DNA of 64,000 nucleotides from Girardinichthys multiradiatus (lineage: Eukaryota; Chordata; Actinopteri; Cyprinodontiformes; Goodeidae), in NCBI RefSeq assembly GCF_021462225.1, contig NC_061804.1, forward strand, positions 6,680,740 to 6,744,739. Reading direction: 5' to 3'. A model generated the notes under the pieces. It did no database searches. It was not told the origin of the DNA and worked only from the letters and a program-made list of their open reading frames with translations. The position numbers and the translations under genes were made by a program. Shown here in pieces: positions 33,500 through 44,650 of the stretch (the stretch's first letter is position 1; each line of letters begins with the position of its first letter).

Positions 33500-35256
33500 A
33501 TACATATAATATTTAAACTGCCATCTTTAGAAATGTCTGCCATAAATTCATGACAAACTGTTGTATCTATAGCTTCAACTTTGCCTGAGAAGGACTGAGA
33601 TTTGTGATTTAATCTTATAGGTGTGTTGATTATAAAGCCCCATGCTTTCTATAGAAATCATCACATTATGATCATCTTTTCTGTTAGCATTAAACAAGAA
33701 GTTCCCAATTTTAATGGTCGTTAAGGCTGTTGATATGATCACTGCTGTCTTTTTATTGGCCTATTAGCTCATAAGTTTGCATTATTTAACCAGGTTTAGT
33801 TGGAACAAGTTTCTTCCAAATTTTCCCTATTTCTTTAGTCGAAGTTGAAAAGCAACATCATAAAGATTTGGTTTCCAGCTGTTATGGTGCCTTTTTTCTT
33901 TATTATCTGCACATTGTTCAAAAACTCTGTGTGTTAATGTGTGAGAAACATGTGTATTTAAGGCCTACTGACTTCCTCTGTTTGATGGTTTTCAAACCTT
34001 AGGATGACGTTCACTCAGATTGAGAAAAGGCAGTAGTCGTGTTATAATAGCCGTATTTTCGCTGCTGCGGCTCCCTTTCTGAGTTGTGAGGTTCCCCTCC
34101 ACGATTTGAAGATAAGTTATGACCTTCAGAATAAAATAAATTCTGGTGTAAATGAAGATATGGTTTTTGTTCTCCTTCAGCACTTGTTTCCAGAGCAGTA
34201 TCAACGAGAAAACTTGAACTCTCAAGTACAAACTGGCAGGTGGCTATTCTCACTGAAAATGACTCGAGAACTAACAATACCCTAAGGGATGATTTTACTG
34301 CAGGCGACAGCAGCAGCTGGATGTGTTCTCTTGATTTTGACTGAACACAATATTAGAGATGCCGTGTTAACGGCGACTAACAGTCACTCTGTCTTTTTCT
34401 CAGTTTCCAGCTGTATTGCGGCATTTTACTTGCTTTTGCTGTCTTGTCACTTTTTCCATCTCCTGTAGTCCTTGCTTTGTTGTATTGTCAGATGCTCTGT
34501 AAATATTTTGTTGCACCATATTCCAGTCATTTCCTTTTTTCCAGTTCTGTTCTTCACAGTTATAAAGCCAAATGCTGGCCTTATATTCTATCTTTTGAAG
34601 TACCAGAAAATGAAGTGCAAAAATCAGAGTGATATAGAAATAATTAATCTATACATATGATGGTTGAAAACTGATTCTTCTTTCTTTCATGGAGGAACTG
34701 CTGATCCATTTCTTGGCCTGTTGTTTACCCTTCAGCTCCCCTCTGCTAGAATGGCTCACCTCATGTCATTAAATTGGAAGCACTGACTGAACATATTGAT
34801 GCAAGTATAGACTTGTACTTGGAGCAACTGGGTACATTTGGTAGACTTTGGTCTACCAAAATAAAATAAAAGAAAAATGTTTCAGTCTCCATAATCTGTT
34901 AAAGGAATAGTATGTTGAAAAAGCTGCTTTACAACCAACTGAATATTTTTGGTAATGTTTTCAGTTGAATTCAGGTATCCATAGAGCACAAAATTACAGC
35001 AAACATTATCTCAATACACTTAAATCAATCCACGTAATTCCAGTATGGTCCAGTCATATAGTCAGATTCAGAGCCAGTTACATTTACTCCACTTTGATCC
35101 AAATTATAATTTATAGTACAAACAAATTCAGATGGTAATAAAATTCTCATTGGTCAAAAGTCATATGTCTAAATTAGTCTAGCTGATTGAATCAGGTCAA
35201 TAACTTTGTAGCAGTCTCTCATCTCAGGCAAGCATATGGCAAAAGTGAGGAAGAGC
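33500..35256. other. Unassigned intron sequence
   Basis: AT-rich, with no exon or complete element recognised. Confidence 0.45.
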
Positions 35257-35258
35257 TA

Positions 35259-36868
35259 CAGGTTCTTCTCAAAATATTAGCATATTGTGATAAAGTTCAT
35301 TACTTTCCATAATGTCATGATGAAAATTTTACATTCATATATTTTAGATTCATTGCACACTAACTGAAATATTTCAGGTCTTTTATTGTCTTAATATGGA
35401 TGATTTTGGCATACAGCTCATGAAAACCCAAAATTCCTATCTCACAAAATTAGCATATTTCATCCGACCAATAAAAGAAAAGTGTATTTAATACAAAAAA
35501 CGTCAACCTTCAAATAATCATGTACAGTTATGCACTCAATACTTGGTCGGGAATCCTTTGGCAGAAATGATTGCTTCAATGCGGCGTGGCATGGAGGAAA
35601 TCAGCCTGTGGCACTGCTGAGGTCTTATGGAGGCCCAGGATGCTTCGATAGCGGCCTTTAGCTCATCCAGATTGTTGGGTCTTGAGTCTCTCAACGTTCT
35701 CTTCACAATATCCCACAGATTCTCTATGGGGTTCAGGTCAGGAGAGTTGGCAGGAGAATTGAGCACAGTGATACCATGGTCAGTAAACCATTTACCAGTG
35801 GTTTTGGCACTGTGAGCAGGTGCCAGGTCGTGCTGAAAAATGAAATCTTCATCTCCATAAAGCTTTTCAGCAGATGGAAGTATGAAGTGCTCCAAAATCT
35901 CCTGATAGCTAGCTGCATTGACCCTGCCCTTGATAAAACACAGTGGACCAACACCAGCAGCTGACACGGCACCCCAGACCATCACTGACTGTGGGTACTT
36001 GACACTGGACTTCTGGCATTTTGGCATTTCCTTCTCCCCAGTCTTCCTCCAGACTCTGGCACCTTGATTTCCGAATGACATGCAGAATTTGCTTTCATCC
36101 GAAAAAAGTACTTTGGACCACTGAGCAACAGTCCAGTGCTGCTTCTCTGTAGCCCAGGTCAGGCGCTTCTGCCGCTGTTTCTGGTTCAAAAGTGGCTTGA
36201 CCTGGGGAATGCGGCACCTGTAGCCCATTTCCTGCACACGCCTGTGCACGGTGGCTCTGGATGTTTCTACTCCAGACTCAGTCCACTGCTTCCGCAGGTC
36301 CCCCAAGGTCTGGAATCGGCCCTTCTCCACAATCTTCCTCAGGATCCGGTCACCTCTTCTCGTTGTGCAGCGTTTTCTGCCACACTTTTTCCTTCCCACA
36401 GACTTCCCACTGAGGTGCCTTGATACAGCACTCTGGGAACAGCCTATTCGTTCAGAAATTTCTTTCTGTGTCTTACCCTCTTGCTTGAGGGTGTCAATAG
36501 TGGCCTTCTGGACAGCAGTCAGGTCGGCAGTCTTACCCATGATTGGGGTTTTGAGTGATGAACCAGGCTGGGAGTTTTAAAGGCCTCAGGAATCTTTTGC
36601 AGGTGTTTAGAGTTAACTCGTTGATTCAGATGATTAGGTTCATAGCTCGTTTAGAGACCCTTTTAATGATATGCTAATTTTGTGAGATAGGAATTTTGGG
36701 TTTTCATGAGCTGTATGCCAAAATCATCCGTATTAAGACAATAAAAGACCTGAAATATTTCAGTTAGTGTGCAATGAATCTAAAATATATGAATGTTAAA
36801 TTTTCATCATTACATTATGGAAAATAATTAACTTTATCACAATATGCTAATATTTTGAGAAGGGCCTG
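35259..36868 (-). mobile_element. Tc1-like transposon, family A copy 3 (open transposase)
   Basis: A complete 1610-bp element flanked by TA at 35257-35258 and 36869-36870, oriented opposite to the host gene. The inverted repeats are 200 bp (35259-35458 and 36669-36868). The outer ends each carry one substitution against the other copies: CAGGTTCTTC at left, and GGGCCTG at right where others have GGACCTG. This is the only copy with an unbroken frame and a complete catalytic triad. Confidence 0.96.
35536..36540 (-). CDS. Family A Tc1 transposase, copy 3, open with DDE triad
   Basis: A 334-residue transposase. It has a first helix-turn-helix at about 9-45, a basic NLS-like stretch GRKKCGRKRCTTRRGDR at 49-65, a second helix-turn-helix region to about 110, and then the RNase H-like DDE domain. 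Asp148 (FSDESKF), Asp238 (FQHDLAPAHS) and Glu273 (NPIENLW) are all present, with DD34E spacing. Against the other copies it has Ile66, Ile220, Ser262, Asn290, Ser315 and Ile324. The notable one is Trp262 to Ser (VLNSPANSP, codon 35757-35755), 11 residues before the catalytic Glu in a usually conserved WPANSPD block. It reads on the minus strand inside the host intron. I see no reason in the frame for inactivity, but Ser262 and the end substitutions may weaken it. Confidence 0.94.
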   Translation of the reverse strand: MGKTADLTAVQKATIDTLKQEGKTQKEISERIGCSQSAVSRHLSGKSVGRKKCGRKRCTTRRGDRILRKIVEKGRFQTLGDLRKQWTESGVETSRATVHRRVQEMGYRCRIPQVKPLLNQKQRQKRLTWATEKQHWTVAQWSKVLFSDESKFCMSFGNQGARVWRKTGEKEMPKCQKSSVKYPQSVMVWGAVSAAGVGPLCFIKGRVNAASYQEILEHFILPSAEKLYGDEDFIFQHDLAPAHSAKTTGKWFTDHGITVLNSPANSPDLNPIENLWDIVKRTLRDSRPNNLDELKAAIEASWASIRPQQCHRLISSMPRRIEAIISAKGFPTKY

Positions 36869-36869
36869 T

Positions 36870-37505
36870 ACTTCTTTTTAATAGGAAGAAACCTCCAGCA
36901 GAATCGGGCTTGGTGTGAGCAGCCATTTAATTGTTTCTGTTTATGCAACTGGCAGATCCTTTCATCCAAACTGACAAATGATTATATAGCAATGCAGTCA
37001 ATATCAAAGCTTAACAATAAGCTACTTACCTGGGGATTAAAAATACAATAGTAACAAAGAAAAAAAAATAATGTCAGTGAATTTGGGCAGAACTTTAGTT
37101 TGTCCTTGATGTTTTTCCAGGATATACGTTTCCTCTTTGCAGTCATTCTTGCGCTTTCAGACCCCTAGTTGCCAATGTTGGGTAAACACTGCAGCTGAAT
37201 TTCACACCAAGTTCTTGATTATTAAAAAAGAAATGTTTCTTTCAGTTGCAAAAATCTTAGCAGCATTCTCTTTAACCTGATGCAAAGCAGCGATTGCTGC
37301 ATGCTTTGCTTTAGAGGATGCTATTGGTAACACAAGAAGAGAATGGTATCAATTATGTGTCCCTCTTTTATAGCACTCAGTCTGCTAATTACATTAATGG
37401 ACTGATTGCAGCTGGACTCTTTCATCATTTCAGTCATTTCATCAGCTTCACCTAAATTAATGAAATCATTGAAACTATATTAGCAAAAATTGGGATGTTA
37501 TGTTT
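36870..37505. other. Unassigned intron sequence
   Basis: Nothing recognised between Tc1 copy 3 and the interspersed repeat near 37508. Confidence 0.45.
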
Positions 37506-37507
37506 TT

Positions 37508-37600
37508 GATACAAGGCAAGGCAAGTTTATTTATATAGCATTTTTCAGTAGCAGGACAATTCAAAGTGCTGTAGGCTACATGAAAAAAAAGAAAAAGAAA
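37508..37600 (+). repeat. Teleost interspersed repeat fragment
   Basis: 'Aaggcaaggcaagtttattta' near 37512 followed by 'caattcaaagtgctgtaggc' matches the motif class at 31190 and 60196. Non-coding. Confidence 0.5.
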
Positions 37601-37808
37601 CATAATGGAAAAGTGCATTGCAATGAAATAAAGGTAATTTAATAATTAAAGACAATAAAAAATGTATAACTAAAAGATGATAATAAAAGCATAAAATAAA
37701 GAAATAATGATAAGAAAATGAAAGGAAAGTTGGACTGAAAACTTAACTAATAATTTTTAGATAGCACAGTCAAAGGCCACTCTATGGAGCTAAATTGGGG
37801 CCATAAAG

Positions 37809-37930
37809 TTTGTTCAAAAGAAAAAAATTTAAACCTGAAAAATAAGTTGGTTCAAAAGAAAAGAATGTTAACCTGAAAAAATAAAGGTTTACTCAAAAGA
37901 AAATAATTTAACCTGAAAAATTATTTTGAA
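37809..37930 (+). repeat. Minisatellite of about 40-bp units
   Basis: Three successive units have the pattern (g)ttcaaaagaaaa...ttaacctgaaaaat, beginning near 37810, 37849 and 37889. A decayed A-rich continuation with 'cctccccaaaaaaaatgtg' runs towards 38050. A GC-rich, G-run-containing stretch (38085-38125) follows and may be part of the same unclassified repeat. Confidence 0.65.
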
Positions 37931-38129
37931 CCTCCCCAAAAAAAATGTGAAAACTGGGAAAAAGTTTTGCAACTGAAAAAGAAGATGTGAAACTGGGGGA
38001 AAAAAAGTTCAAAACTAATTTTCATATTCAAGTTTTTTTTGTACTCGCAGATTTTATTTTTTCGGCTTCAAACTTTTGGCCCTGTTTGGCGTGGGGGGTG
38101 GGGCCTCAGGTCACGGGGGTGCGGAATCA

Positions 38130-38955
38130 TGACTGACAGCTCAACACAGCGGCTGAACAACATATTCCATTAGAAATTAGATATTCCATAGACAACACCA
38201 TTACTAGATTCCCAAACATCCAAACCATTGAACTGCCGTCAAAACAGCTTCTTTTCAACATGGCATTTCACACATTTTTAGCAGTTTTCCCCATGAGCAT
38301 AATTACATGCCCAACTACCAGAGCTGAGAAGGGCTTAACTGAGATCCCGATATGAGGTAAACATATTGATTCCCAGATCTAAGACCATATAGTTGTGAGT
38401 TCATTCTTGATTAGGTTGGATAAGTGCAGGATGGATTCGAAGTAACTGGATAAGATCTTATTTACACATATAGAAGAGGGGCTTGTACAAGCTTGTTGTA
38501 ATTGGTAAAAACAATATAGAAATATATATGAATTCTGAAGTACTGTCATATCAGAATAGTGGAAAGTCTAAAAGCAGAGAATTAGGTTTCAGGCAAGGAG
38601 CAGCAACCTGTTTCTGCAGCTGCTGGTTCTGCATGCAGCCAGCTTCCAGTCAGAGACATGAAATTGTCTGCCTTCTTTTCTTGCTTGTCAAATTAGTCAT
38701 TTTGCGATGTAATGGTGAGGCACACATATGTAATACATCACTTAGAACAGGCTTGGTAGCTGCTTAAGGGATGTGCTTTTGTGTGATCGGGAGAGTGTTT
38801 GTCTGCATTTAGGGAAGAAGCCCTCAAACTGGCTAAAATTGTTTTCTTATTTTTAATGACAGTTGTTAAAAAGTAGCACCACATGCTTTGAGAATGGCAT
38901 TGGACTGAGCAGGAGGAAGTGTGATGGGGTGTACAGGATCAGCTGAATATTTTGG
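38130..38955. other. Unassigned intron sequence
   Basis: No exon or element recognised. The open frame at 38483-38767 has no family resemblance. Confidence 0.4.
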
Positions 38956-38958
38956 AGC

Positions 38959-39028
38959 AATAAACTGGCCGCTTGGCCATGCCAGCTACTCACAATAAAC
39001 TGGCCGCTTGGCCATGCCAGCTACTCAC
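38959..39028. repeat. Exact 35-bp tandem duplication
   Basis: Units at 38959-38993 and 38994-39028 are identical, beginning AATAAACTGGCC and ending GCTACTCAC. The unit contains the short palindrome TGGCCGCTTGGCCA-like segment. Confidence 0.95.
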
Positions 39029-39029
39029 A

Positions 39030-40875
39030 TGCCTTGCCGAAGCTTCTGGGAAGTAACCCGGGCACCTTGGAAAGGTGATTTGGATGCAATATTGGTTCCA
39101 CTGTAATTTCAGGTTAATTGAATTGAAATCCCCCTCCACCACCCCCTCCACACCTCCTCGCATCAATCAAGAAAGGCTAAAAAATGTTCTGCAGGGTATG
39201 ATATGAATTGTTTTTATAGAAGTAAACATATTCTAGGTGAACCTGTTGCAGGTGGAGTAAATTCTCAATATAGGCATACTAAAAGAGCAGAACTGTATGC
39301 TTCTCACACAGCTTTGCTTAATATTTTTAATGTTTTTAGCTGAATTCTCAGAAATAACTCAAATGCTTATCTAGTGTATCTTTGCCAGAGAAACAGGAGG
39401 AGAATAGTGGATGTTTGGGTATTGGTAAATGGGACCTGTAGCAGTGACCCCGATGTCAGTGATGTCCAATCCTTCCTTGTGTCCTTGATTCCGCATTCTA
39501 ATAGTGACTGATGTGCATGTCGAAATCAGCCGCTTCTCATTAAAGTGATTTATTGCCTCGATAGTTTTTTTGTAAACCAGACAAGCCTTATTCCAATTTA
39601 TTCCTGTCAAATTAACCATTCATAATTAGACACCGCAACCTTTCCGTGCTCCCCAATCATATCCAGAATGGGCTGTACATGCAATACAAATGTTCGCTGT
39701 TTAATCTCTTCGCCTGTTATTAGGAAACGTTTCATAAGAATCTACCCATGCAGGGTAAAAGTTTAGCTTGAATCAATTTCCCTTTGGTTAATAGCTACTG
39801 GGCTGATTTATTGCCATGTTATGAAGGTGAAGGGCCCTCTTTGTGTGACACTAACCCTGTGGAGCTCTTTAGACATTAATTCAGTGTCAAAATTGCAGCA
39901 CAGTACAACTGCAATGAGTGGATGGGATGTTGCCTACTATGATGTTGAAGGTTTTGCTGTATCTGGGTAGACTTTGGGAGCAAAACTGGACAACACTTTA
40001 AATTGAGTTTTGTTAGGTTAAAGTTTTGGCGTTTATTTATGAAACATGTAAACTAAAACCACTGACAGCAAGATGTTAACCTCTCAGCAGAATTAGTTCA
40101 ACTTAGGCTTAGTTTAATTTGGGTGGTTGTATCAGGCAAATGTTTTTGTACTCTTTGCAGCACATTGCAGGGTATAACAATGTACCCAGTTGTTTTTAAT
40201 GATGGGAAACTGTGACAGCTGTACACCCTGCAAACCAGACAGGTGGATAATAAAATCATGCAGCCTCATGCAAACCCAACCCCTCACAAGCCTACCCAGT
40301 GTCTCATCTCCTACCAACTCAGATAAATCTCCTTTGCTGGTGTGCATGTGTACCAAATTCTAACTGGACCATTTCTACAAGACATAAGCATATACCTATA
40401 TACTGCCATTAGGTGTATATGAAATCATCTTCATCTATAAAACTGTATTACTAAAAACAGGATGATTTACCATTTGCCAACTTCTAGCTTGTTGTTAAGT
40501 TTTGGCTAAAACCAAATGTTTTGCTTTATTAACAATAACTTGAACGCACAAATATTTGATGCCTGTAAAATTCTTCTTTTTTTTTTTTGCCAGATTAGTT
40601 GTAACGTTGGGTCAGAGCCAGTATGAGTTCTTTCAGTTCCAACTGCCAAAATACCTTGTTGAACAACTTGTCACTGCTTTGCTTTTCAATAGCAGCAAAG
40701 AGAAAACCAGTGTTTCAAAATGTTTCTGCTATTTGTTTTAAATTGTCAAACATTGCTTTAAACAGTGTTTCAAAATGTGGACTGAACATATGAAGATAAC
40801 CTTAAAATAATCAAATAAAGTGTTGTTTCGATAGCTTCATGGTGGTGGAGAAGCCTGCAATGCCATGGAAAAATA
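39030..40875. other. Unassigned intron sequence
   Basis: No exon or element recognised. Confidence 0.4.
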
Positions 40876-40879
40876 TTCT

Positions 40880-41060
40880 TGCACCTTGCACATTTGCCCA
40901 TTTTTCATATTACAACCACAGACGTCAGTGTGTTTTATTTAGATTTTATAAGATAGACCTACACAAACTAGTGAGTGTTTGGGAAGATCGCTCCTGAGTC
41001 AATAATTTCTAAACCCACCTTTCAGTGCATTCACACTTCCATCATTTTCTTCAACTTCAC
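40880..41060 (-). repeat. Terminal fragment of another Tc1-like family
   Basis: 'Catattacaaccacagacgt' at 40906 with 'ttttatttagattttataag', 'agacctacacaaacta' and 'ctgagtcaataatttctaaa' has the order and wording of the 3' end of a further teleost Tc1-like family. No inverted partner or TA duplication was located. Confidence 0.5.
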
Positions 41061-41207
41061 AAATATTCATTACTTTGTTTAGGTCAATTATATCAGATCC
41101 AAGTAAAATGCACATATATTTGTGGCTGTAACCTGACTATATGTGCAAAAGTTTAAGTGTATGGTATACTTTCACCATGCACTGTAAATTTGCTCATACC
41201 TGTTTTC

Positions 41208-41533
41208 TAGGGCTGCACATTATAATGAAAACTTATGATTTGTGTTACTATTGATGAATGTTGCAATAACAAAGTGACTTGGGACAAGTAAACAAGTATA
41301 AAAGTTGTAATGTGTTTCTGCTTTTGGTTCATAGCAGACATAGACCCCAGATAATGAGCAGGCTGTCCAGCTAAATAAATAAAAACATTAACTTTAAAAA
41401 TTCCATCTCAACAAGGTTTGTTGATAAACCTATATCCTAAATGTGCTATTTTCGCATTTAAACAACATAGCTGTAGTTTTTTTAATGACTTGACTGCCTT
41501 ATTACAAAATCTGCAATATATTGTGGAGCCCTA
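41208..41533. mobile_element. hAT-like miniature element, diverged
   Basis: The ends TAGGGCTGCACATTATAATG and ...CATTATA-like...GGAGCCCTA are imperfect inverted repeats ('ctgcaatatattgtggagcccta' at 41511-41533). The element is 326 bp and non-coding. An 8-bp flanking duplication could not be confirmed (CTGTTTTC versus CCTGATTC). Confidence 0.6.
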
Positions 41534-41633
41534 CCTGATTCCAGTGAAGACTCCAGAGCCAACAACTGGTTAAAGCTGAATAAAAACATATTATTGCAAA
41601 GCATCCTCCAAGCAGCTTTCCACTTGTGGAATA

Positions 41634-42901
41634 CAGGGTTTGGACAATGAAACTGAAACACCTGTCATTTTAGTGTGGGAGGTTTCATGGCTAAATTGGA
41701 CCAGCCTGGTAGCCAGTCTTCATTGATTGCACATTGCACCAGTAAGAGCAGAGTGTGAAGGTTCAATTAGCAGGGTAAGAGCACAGTTTTGCTCAAAATA
41801 TTGAAATGCACACAACATTATGGGTGACATACCAGAGGTCAAAAGAGGACAAATTGTTGGTGCACGTCTTGCTGGTGCATCTGTGACCAAGACAGCAAGT
41901 CTTTGTGATGTATCAAGAGCCACGGTATCCAGGGTAATGTCAGCATACCACCAAGAAGGACGAACCACATCCAACAGGATTAACTGTGGACGCAAGAGGA
42001 AGCTGTCTGAAAGGGATGTTCAGGTGCTAACCCGGATTGTATCCAAAAAACATAAAACCACGGCTGCCCAAATCACGACAGAATTAAATGTGCACCTCAA
42101 CTCTCCTGTTTCCACCAGAACTGTCCGTCAGGAGCTCCACAGGGTCAATATACACGGCCGGTCTGTTATAGCCAAACCTTTGGTCAATCATGCCAATGCC
42201 AAACGTCAGTTTCAATGGTGCAAGGAGCGCAAATCTCGGGCTGTGGACAATGTGAAACATGTATTGTTCTCTGATGAGTCCACCTTTACTGTTTTCCCCA
42301 CATCCGGGAGAGTTACGGTGTGGAGAAGCCCCAAAGAAGCGTACCACCCCAACTGTTGCATGCCTAGAGTGAAGCATGGGGGTGGATCAGTGATGCTTTG
42401 GGCTGCCATATCATCGCATTCCCTTGGCCCAATACTTGTGCTAGATGGGCGCGTCACTGCCAAGGACTACCGAACCATTCTTGAGGACCATGTGCATCCA
42501 ATGGTTCAAACATTGTATCCTGAAGGCGATGCCGTGTATCAGGATGACAATGCCCCAATACACACAGCAAGACTGGTGAAAGATTGGTTTGATGAACATG
42601 AAAGTGAAGTTGAACATCTCCCATGGCCTCCACAGTCACCAGATCTAAATATTATTGAGCCACTTAGGGGTGTTTTGGAGGAGCGAGTCAGGAAACGTTT
42701 TCCTCCACCAGTATCACGTAGTGACCTGGCCACTATCCTGCAAGAAGAATGGCTTAAAATCCCTCTGACCACTGTGCAGGACTTGTATGTCATTCCCAAG
42801 ACGAATTGACGCTGTATTGGCCGCAAAAGGAGGCCCTACACCATACTAATAAATTATTGTGGTCTAAAACCAGGTGTTTCAGTTTCATTGTCCAACCCCT
42901 G
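41634..42901 (+). mobile_element. Tc1/mariner-like transposon, DD36E type
   Basis: A complete 1268-bp element flanked by TA at 41632-41633 and 42902-42903. It has short terminal inverted repeats of about 30 bp: CAGGGTTTGGACAATGAAAC... at left and, reverse-complemented, CAGGGGTTGGACAATGAAAC at right. The short ends and different transposase separate it from families A and B. It lies in the sense orientation of the host gene. Confidence 0.94.
41820..42849 (+). pseudogene. DD36E Tc1/mariner transposase, C-terminal frameshift
   Basis: An open frame of 329 codons (41820-42809) with an N-terminal helix-turn-helix at about residues 8-45, a basic GRKRK at 57-61, and the DDE domain. The acids are Asp152 (LFSDESTF), Asp243 (YQDDNAPIH) and Glu280 (SPDLNIIE), with 36 residues between the last two. 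This matches the spacing that defines the DD36E ('Incomer') group of Tc1/mariner elements. The last ten codons are out of register. A second frame from 42790 reads SFPRRIDAVLAAKGGPTPY and stops at 42847-42849, the usual C-terminus of such proteins. A small deletion near 42788 (I infer two bases) explains this. Arg at 283 (PLRGVLE), where relatives usually have Trp, is a further oddity. Activity is doubtful. Confidence 0.9.
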
Positions 42902-42903
42902 TA

Positions 42904-44640
42904 TGTCCATGCAATACAGCTCAGGTCTAAGGGGAGGGACTCAAAATATCCTTGAATATAACGTCTTTATAAAGTCTTTATTTAAACTAAACTATACTCC
43001 AGTATTTCTCATTACCAAAACAAACCTATAGAACTGAACACTCTGTTTTCAACAATATATAGCATTTAAATGTACTCACTGAAACCTTAATGTCAAAAAC
43101 AGGTTTGATTCTTACTGTGATAATAAATGTTGATTAAAGTGTTTTGGCTTCCATCATACTTTACTGTACATCTAAAGCCAAGAGGATATCTTCAAATTGA
43201 AGTGGATACATTGCATCATCGTTGTGTCATACGATGAACTTCAATTTGACCTGTTTGTCCTTAGCTTCATATCAGCCTTTGAATAAACTAAATGTAATTA
43301 ATCACACATGACGCATCACCTTGGTGAAAAGTTACAAAGTTGGTGACTGAATAAAAGGATATAGAAGGTTGTTTTATTATGATGTGAGTAAGAGGGGTTG
43401 ACAAAAGCAGTATTAAAATCCTGACATTGAACAAGTGCTGCCCTGGTGGAAATATGTAAAGGTAAGGAACATAAGAATTCAGGAAGGAGTTGCTGGTCTT
43501 CAGGGCGGAGGTGTTTTGGACCTGCTTCATGGGCAAGAAACCTTGACAGATCTAGGACCTATTATCCAGGACGTAGACAGAATGTTGCACAGGTAGAGCA
43601 TACTGGAAGCTGGATTTGGGTGCATAAAGCATGTGGAGAAATTAAGATGTTTTTTTTATTTTTTTTTTATTAATTTTAATTGTGGTGATCAACTGTAAAT
43701 GGTGCGCAACAATTGTGTTAACACCGTGGCTGAATCAGGTAACAGTGAGCAGGTTTAGGCTTAGGTGTGCTGTCGCTAAAATCCAGCATAAAGGATTAAA
43801 GGTCAGTTAAGTCACTTTACAGCTGTTCTAAATAGCTCAAACGCCTTATAAAAACTTTTATTTCAATGCACTCAAATCTCAAATGAAAAAAAAAAAGCAA
43901 ATTATGTTCAAAACTAGAAACTTAAACAATTAAATTGCTTGGAGATTTAACTCTTCTGTAAATCACTAAACTAATATTTAGTTGTCAAAACACTTGGTTT
44001 GCCGTGATTAATCAATGCAACCTAATTTTTATGATTTGATCTTTTTTGTTTTTTTAAAAGTCTTAACTAAAGTTAAAACTACTTTCCTCCTCGTTGTGTG
44101 CTGTTTTCCTTTTGTTATTTGTAACTCCGTAAATAGTAAAGGCTTCATTTAACTTCTTTTTGGCCTGCTGGAAGTGGCACTTTATAGATTGAACTAATCA
44201 TTTAAGTGCAAAACATTGTTAAATTTTTTTTTGCAGTATGCAAAAAAGACATTTTTTTAAATAAATTTAAAAAATTGGCCTTGGAAAAATAACCGTGGTA
44301 ATTGGTTAATCCTGGAATCATGGCATCTCTGCAATGCATTTTAACCAGAATGTACAACTTTTGCTGCCATTGTTCTTAAAGCAGGGCTACCAGAATGAAT
44401 GGCTGCTGTGGCTGAACTCCACTCTCCAATCCTTTTTGAATAATTATTCAATTACACAGAATTGGCAGCTTTTCATGTCATGATTATTAGTTTTCTATTA
44501 ATCTACTACACCTACTAGTAAATTATTTGCCATGTAAAAATGTGTGTGTGTATATATATATATATAATTATTATGTTTTTTTTTTTTACCATAAACATTG
44601 ATAAAACTAGTTAGTTTTGTTGGACTGGTGTCATTTTAAA
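42904..44640. other. Unassigned intron sequence
   Basis: AT-rich with poly(A/T) runs; no exon or element recognised. A (TG)(TA) microsatellite lies at about 44542-44567. Confidence 0.45.
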
Positions 44641-44650
44641 CACAACTATA

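Noticed and set aside
41208..41541. 8-bp target duplication for the miniature element
   Set aside because: The flanks CTGTTTTC and CCTGATTC do not match well enough to claim.
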